Part shown: positions 58,604-64,000 of the stretch, in pieces
How positions within the stretch are numbered: position 1 is the first letter of the stretch
Layout: each line of letters begins with the position of its first letter
Source of the DNA: Carnegiea gigantea
Lineage: Eukaryota > Streptophyta > Magnoliopsida > Caryophyllales > Cactaceae
Direction of reading: 5' to 3'
Length of the DNA stretch: 64,000 bases
Assembly: GCA_029747015.1 (NCBI GenBank)
Contig: JAKOGI010000325.1
Span: 540,501-604,500 of the forward strand
The notes under the pieces: model-generated
The model's input: only the letters and a program-made list of their open reading frames with translations
What the model was told of the DNA's origin: nothing
Databases searched by the model: none
Position numbers and translations under genes: made by a program

Positions 58604-60908
58604 CTTGAGGTGGCTTGACTACATTACTCCACAAAGGGGGCCGTTGAATGTCATACAAGTTGGATATAGCCCAAATCGATACAATACCATGGTCTTACCC
58701 CTCAACGATCATCTTCACAGTCTCCTGCCATTAGAGCCTACAATCCATGATTCCATCGCCACTCATAATAACTCTCGACTTTGCTAAAATTCATGAGTTC
58801 AATGCCCACAAACCATGACACTCACTCTAACGAACCCTACTCTAGTCTATAGTATGTGATCTTCCTAGAGAGCGCTTCATATTTCGAGAATGAAACTATC
58901 TCCTTCTAGGATTACGACTTGCTCTTTTTATGGGGCCAAGGCCTGATATAGATGCTCTATAAGACCTAGTCTGCTTGTGGCTCATGAATCACCAGAAATC
59001 AAAATGGATACAAAAGAAGTAAACTAAAATTTACTTCAAACTCTCAGACTTTGGTCACAACGTTGATCTTGGTAACTAAAGCAAAAGAAAACAAGAGTAT
59101 TTTCGAAAAGAAATGCAAGCACCATAAATGGAAAAGTCCTATTGCCTTTAGCCTATGTTTAAAATTCCAATAATTTAACAATTGAAGGTGGAAGCTAAAA
59201 GTAGAACTCCGAGATTTCATTCACTGAATATGGCCACGTATCTTTTAAATCATGAAAAGATGGTCAAGGGTCTATGAAGGCATACGTTGCATAGATGACA
59301 GCCATCTAGCCACATTTAATGTAATTTCAGGACTCTAACTTTAGATCTTAGTATGCATGTGTCTAGCTTAGGCCGAAAATAGATCCAAGCCTAAAACCTA
59401 TAATTACCACAAATGTCCAAGGCCTATAAGCCCAAATTGCATGCATAACAAGGGTTTCTTTTCATCCACCTTAAGGATAGAATCCTTCGCTTAGAAAGGC
59501 AAATCATGCATAAGCATGGGATCAATCTTATTCTCATAATGATATAAGGTCCTTTCTGAGCCAAGGAGAGAACATCCATCCGCATTTAAAAAATCTTGCT
59601 AGATCAAGGTCTAAGCTTTGAGTAGGATACCCCTAACTAGTCGCCAATCAAAGGATTCTGCCACTAGACTAAGGAATAATCCTCGCTAAGCTCTGAAAAC
59701 TTACAAATAAGAGCTCTTTACCAAATTAAATGAACGCCCAATAAACAAAGTCCCTCACAAAGGTTTCTACACACAAACACTAAGAAAACATTATATCAAA
59801 GTTGACATGACACTTAGAAATTGAATCAAAGCCAATTATATTACTTACCAAGAGCACAAAAGGATTTACATAGTTCAATTTCAATAATTTCAATTACAAA
59901 ACCTAACTTCAAGGCGAATGTCTAATAACCTTGAACAAGCTATAAACCATGAACTGATCGAAGGAACCATGCAGGAGTTCCTCAGTTTGACAATGAAGGC
60001 AATTAGCTCAACAAAAAGAGAGGTTGAGATTATGGATTCATGATATGAGTCACCACAATAAAAGCATGCCACTAGGAAGGCATCATCTCTTTTCCTGAGT
60101 TGAGTTCAGACTCCATGTCTACCTAAAGCTTGCTACTCCTAAACAAAGAAGCAATATTGACCAAGACCCATACTGCCCCACCATCAATCAACCATCAGCT
60201 AAAGAGAGTAGGTGCATCGAGGCTAGCTTGTATAAGGAGTAACAAGCAGCACATCCTCCATAGGGAAAATGAGGACTCTCCCATATGAGGATATCCTACA
60301 AATGTCTTGTAAAAAAACCTTCTAGAGATAGAAAGATGGAAGAGTAAAACTTACTTTGCCTCTAAGGGACTACTTCATTAGTTGCACAAAAGCACATTAC
60401 AGTAAGCTATCATCTATCATCGATTCACCAAATAACTGACTTATTATATTAGATGTGACTCCCTGGTGAAATTTTACGGCACTAACAATGAGAATAAAGC
60501 TTCTAACTCTACGCCCATAATAGGCTCTCCTAGGATAACACCGAAGGGACTTTGTAATCCTCTTAATCATCGCTTGCCTCCATTAAGCGTGAAAGATATT
60601 ATAGATCGAGACCCTTCTATTTTCATCTATGAAGCCTATAAGCTCTTTACGAAGGTGAACACATTACATGCTTGAGCTCATCAAACACTCACTCTAAAAT
60701 CCCTATTTTTAGGAACAAAAAGCTGTTACATAAGCACTAAATGTGAGCCTTCAGCTTGATTTAGGAATTTGAACATCAACACTCACTAAAGAGCTTAGGT
60801 CATTCCACTAAAATGTTTAGTCAAAGACAAACAAACACCATAATATGAACTTTGTTTATTATTCATGCCTGCCCTATCCCTTTGACATTGCCTATGAACA
60901 AAAATGTC
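58604..60908. other. Anonymous sequence
   Basis: No gene recognised on either strand. Short open frames (58605-58787 and 60466-60675 plus, 59890-60072 minus) show no known motif. Confidence 0.3.
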
Positions 60909-61859
60909 ACAGGGAATATAACCAGGGATTTAAAATGCATATTCAAGCGCGTTTACGGTTACGGTCGCATTAGCATAGGAGCGTTCAGATACTCTGATTG
61001 CAGAACAGATTACCCCTATCATGGTGTCAATAGGTTCACATAGTTTTTGTCATCTGTATTTGTATTTAAGTGCCACAATTGACTAAATAATGTTATTTTG
61101 TGGCATAGTTTTTCTCATGTCAGATTACAATGGGCTAATTGTGACGATAGTCAAACAAAATAATATACAAAAATTTTGTGGCAAATTATATGGTTATAGA
61201 ATAGTACAAACAATTGAACAATTAATTAGTTTATTTAAACAAAACAAAGGAGCAGACAAAAGATATAGCATAGTAGCAATCATGCTTTATTTCTTACAAT
61301 CAAATCATAGAACTCCACAACTAAAATAAAAATAATCACCGCTAGAACGAACGGCGAGTAGGCTCTCAATAGTTGGTTTTCTCACTTTGATCTACCGTAT
61401 AACCTATATCTGTCCTTTGTTCTTGGAAAAAGCATGATGATGTTGCGTTCATCCAAGATTGACCAGTTGAACTCGAATCTCCGCCATGAATTTTGAGACG
61501 GTAATAATGATGGTCCGTGTAACTAATTGTCCCGTGGTTGAAAACCTGAAAATTATCATGATTTTAGGTGCCTGGATTGGATTGATTAAAATGTGGTTCA
61601 CTACCAGGATCAGACGGGTAAAATGGGTCAGACGATTTACCCCAATCTACATTTGTTTAATTGTATCCATAATTATGTGGACTGTCATCATAATTGCCAA
61701 AACTACATGACCAATTACAATAACCAGTCCTTGCAAAAGCTAAAGGCATTTACTGTTCATCTACATACGTATGCGTGACCTGGTTATCATAATTAGGTGG
61801 TGCTTTGGCTTCTTTATCCTTGGTCTTTTGAGGTGACGATAAGTATGTGCAATTATCTC

Positions 61860-62490
61860 TTCTTCATACTTCACCTCTTTTACCATTATGATCAGACATA
61901 GTAGGGTCAACGTTTATTGAAGATGGTCTAGATGATTGAAAAGTACCAATATCATTGGTACCTGCATTGCCTTCGTTGCCTCTATCTTCACTTCCATCTC
62001 TACTACTTGGAGGACTTAAATGACCTCTAGACCCACTGTTGTGAGTACCTTTAGATTATTGATCTACACTATAATGAAATGGAGGAGAGACACCCAGTTA
62101 TTGATCCTCATCATCCTCAAAGTTCACAGTACCACCCTCTTCTTGGTCATCCACATCCAACCAGTGCAAGTCATCACCTTCAAAGACTGGTTGCTCCTTT
62201 TCTGACAACCAAAGATTTATTGGATTGCTGTTTTTAAAGATGTTATCTAGATTAATAGCAGTGAAACAATCACCGAGTTGCTCTTAACTCCTTCTTCCTA
62301 TACTTCTCAATTTCAACTTCTGATTATAACAAAAGTACACAATTAGATTGAGCTTTTTATAAGTCAATATATTTCGTTTCTTGGTCTCTCACAATGAGAT
62401 GCTGAAGTAGTTTGACTTAAGATTTGAACTATAATGCATTCGAGCTTAAGTGGACAACCGCCATGCGTATCCAACATTCAACTGCACTAT
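61860..62490 (-). pseudogene. hAT transposase C-terminus (dimerisation region and acidic tail)
   Basis: On the minus strand, from about 62490 down, the order is a W-x-R-M-AVVHLSSNAL segment, then QTTSASHCER, then KRNILTYKKLN with VYFCYNQKLKLR. This is the plant hAT C-terminal dimerisation domain. It is followed by an open acidic stretch at about 62265-62095 (NPINLWLSEKEQPV, FEGDDLHWLDVDDQEEGG) and a Ser/Gly-rich tail (about 62040-61880, SSRDGSEDRGNEGNAG). Stops and frame changes separate the pieces. hAT transposases need this domain to form oligomers. It is non-functional. Confidence 0.7.
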
Positions 62491-62679
62491 ACAAACTATA
62501 AAAATAAGTCAAATATTTCAATTTCTTCATATGTAATATAACTAAAATTGAGATCAATTATGTAACCAACTGGCATTGTGTTCCGCACTACCTTTTTACT
62601 TGTGTTCCTCACTGCCCCTTTACTTGTGCTCCAAAAGTGTCTTGTCCTTAACTATACAAGAAAAGTTGCATACTATATT

Positions 62680-64000
62680 CACATTATTGACATGAACATA
62701 TCCCACACACCATAAGAGTTGTTAATATGTATTTACCTTAACCTTACCTAATTCATGGTCGTTATTTGTGTTTTTATATTTAGTTCCAACCTTATTATTT
62801 CTCTTCGTACTCCGAACCTCACTTTTGCATCATTCCCTTGTTGATGTTCTCGATACGTGTATTCAGGATAGAAATAATATCCTAACAACAAGGTTTATCA
62901 CATTAATGAAGGTTATAAATAGTACAAATGCAATGTAATAATTAGTTAACTACTAATAAAGAACAAATGAATAATTAAAAAATAATGACGACTTAATTTT
63001 TACCCGCAGTATGTGGATCGGAGTGTAACCGAAAGTTCCGTCTTTCGTCAATGATGTCCCAATACCTTTAATAGTATCTGCAATTGTCCTTGATAGCATG
63101 CATAGCCTGAACCATTGCCTCGTATATATAGGCCATCGTCTATAAGTCTCAAAACCCTTACCAAAGGTCCATGCACTTTAAGAACATCATCTGCAGTTTT
63201 CCACATTTCAAAGTTTCAGCCGTGGATGATAGAATAAGTTCATGCACTTCTTTTACGTTTGGATTTTTTGCTTTTCCCTCTGGAATTCTGCCACTCACAT
63301 GATTCTAAAATGTCTCTTAGAGTAGCCTTATGTTTAACTACACTTTCCACAAACACAAAGGTAGTGACAAATTGTGTTATGCCAGTTTTAACAATATCTC
63401 GACCATTGGTGAACTTCATATAATTCATAGCCCAATTATATTTGTATATGTCATTGGAGATCTTTCTTGCTGTGTTAATAACTTTACCTATGTTCGTCTT
63501 CTCGGCAAGGTACTCCAAAATAAGATCCAAGCAATGAGCTGCACATGGTGTCCAGTATAGGGTGGGATATTCATCCATTAATCTTATACTCGTGACCTTC
63601 ATTGCAGATGCATTGTCCATAACTATTTACACAACTCTTTCTGGACCAACCTCTTCAACACTTTTTTCTTCAGCTTTAAGTAGTAATCAGCGTCTTTGCA
63701 TGTTACATATGACGCATCGACTGCTTTGTGACAAACAGTTATGCCATTTGAGTAGAACAAAATTAGTTATTCTATATCTGGTCATATTCGACCAAGCATC
63801 ACACATAATAGTGAAACCCGTTCCTACCGCATGCTGGCAAATCTTAATATCCATTGCTTTATCTCCTCATAGGCCTCAAGTAGATATATTTCTACAAGTT
63901 CATAAGAACTCGAAGCTCTAACATCCCAGCCAACATCATGAATGGTGTCAAGAAGTGGATTGGTATATATCGAATCAACAATTGTGAATGGTTGGTTGTT
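62680..64000 (-). pseudogene. hAT transposase N-terminal/core region (DUF659 type)
   Basis: The best open frame, 63620-63240 on the minus strand, begins MDNASAMKVT and contains YPTLYWTPCAAHCLDLILE, a hallmark of plant hAT transposases of the DUF659 group (RNase H-like fold; DNA cutting and joining). Upstream, 64000-63620 carries the DUF659-like start (DVGWDVRASS, then FTIMCDAWSNMTRYRITNF) with stops. Downstream, 63240-62960 reads MAYIYEAMVQAMHAIKDNC, then YWDIIDERRNFRLHSDPHTAG, also conserved; 62880-62690 continues with a YPEYTY-like segment. The N-terminal zinc finger lies beyond the window. It is a pseudogene with multiple frameshifts. Confidence 0.8.

Larger units (their letters stand above)
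60909..64000 (-). mobile_element. hAT-family DNA transposon relic, runs off window
   Basis: It includes transposase remnants on the minus strand from 64000 down to about 61860. Two hAT-like terminal motifs on the plus strand, CAGGGAATATA at 60909 and CAGGGATTTAAA at 60923, may mark its 3' end. Between 60923 and 61860 there is only A/T-rich sequence, including the plus-strand open frame 61090-61329, which I do not recognise. Confidence 0.6.

Noticed and set aside
61486..61778. Plus-strand frames in the hAT region
   Set aside because: They lie opposite the transposase tail or untranslated region and have no recognisable content.

Overview
The window looks like transposon-dense (pericentromeric-type) heterochromatin of a flowering plant. 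It holds plant Ty3/gypsy chromoviruses of Tekay/Del type with unusually long LTRs, a LARD-like non-autonomous relative, an Athila-like element, a LINE tail, a MITE-like element and a hAT transposase relic. I found no convincing host gene, tRNA, rRNA or CRISPR array. The species cannot be told from the sequence.

Layout: 1-7512 is chromovirus copy A (+; gag end to chromodomain, then one LTR). 7531-25534 is a chain of minus-strand LTR and internal blocks: LTR E1 (7531-11743), non-coding internal (11744-15012), LTR E2 (15013-19144), a short chimeric internal (19145-20231), LTR D (20232-24928), then a 0.6-kb deletion derivative of gag-pol (24940-25534). 25545-25835 is a LINE 3' end (-). 25836-41814 is chromovirus copy B (+), the best preserved: a truncated 5' LTR carrying four tandem copies of a 1.4-kb segment, a PBS, an extra leader ORF, gag-PR-RT-RNase H-integrase-chromodomain with several stops and frameshifts, a PPT and a truncated 3' LTR. 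41815-45871 is a plus-strand E-type LTR (LTR C) with 0.1 kb of its internal end. 45872-about 51910 is an Athila-like element (-) lacking RT core and integrase, with a PF03078-like ORF after pol. 51911-60908 is mostly anonymous, with two degenerate minisatellites, an Athila-type LTR-like stretch and a MITE-like element. 60909-64000 is a hAT transposase relic (-) running off the window.

All coding sequence is decayed. Stops are mainly explained by C-to-T or G-to-A changes, as expected for methylated, silenced repeats.

The most interesting signal is in the LTRs. Every long LTR, in both families and both orientations, has a splice-donor-like site about 0.1-0.2 kb after the TATA position (where a TATA is visible) and a conserved branch-point, pyrimidine-tract and CAG/G acceptor-like site near its 3' end. 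This suggests a 2.2-3.2 kb intron inside the LTR. 69-bp tandem repeats, a conserved block of about 190 bp and the amplified 1.4-kb unit all lie inside or across that candidate intron.
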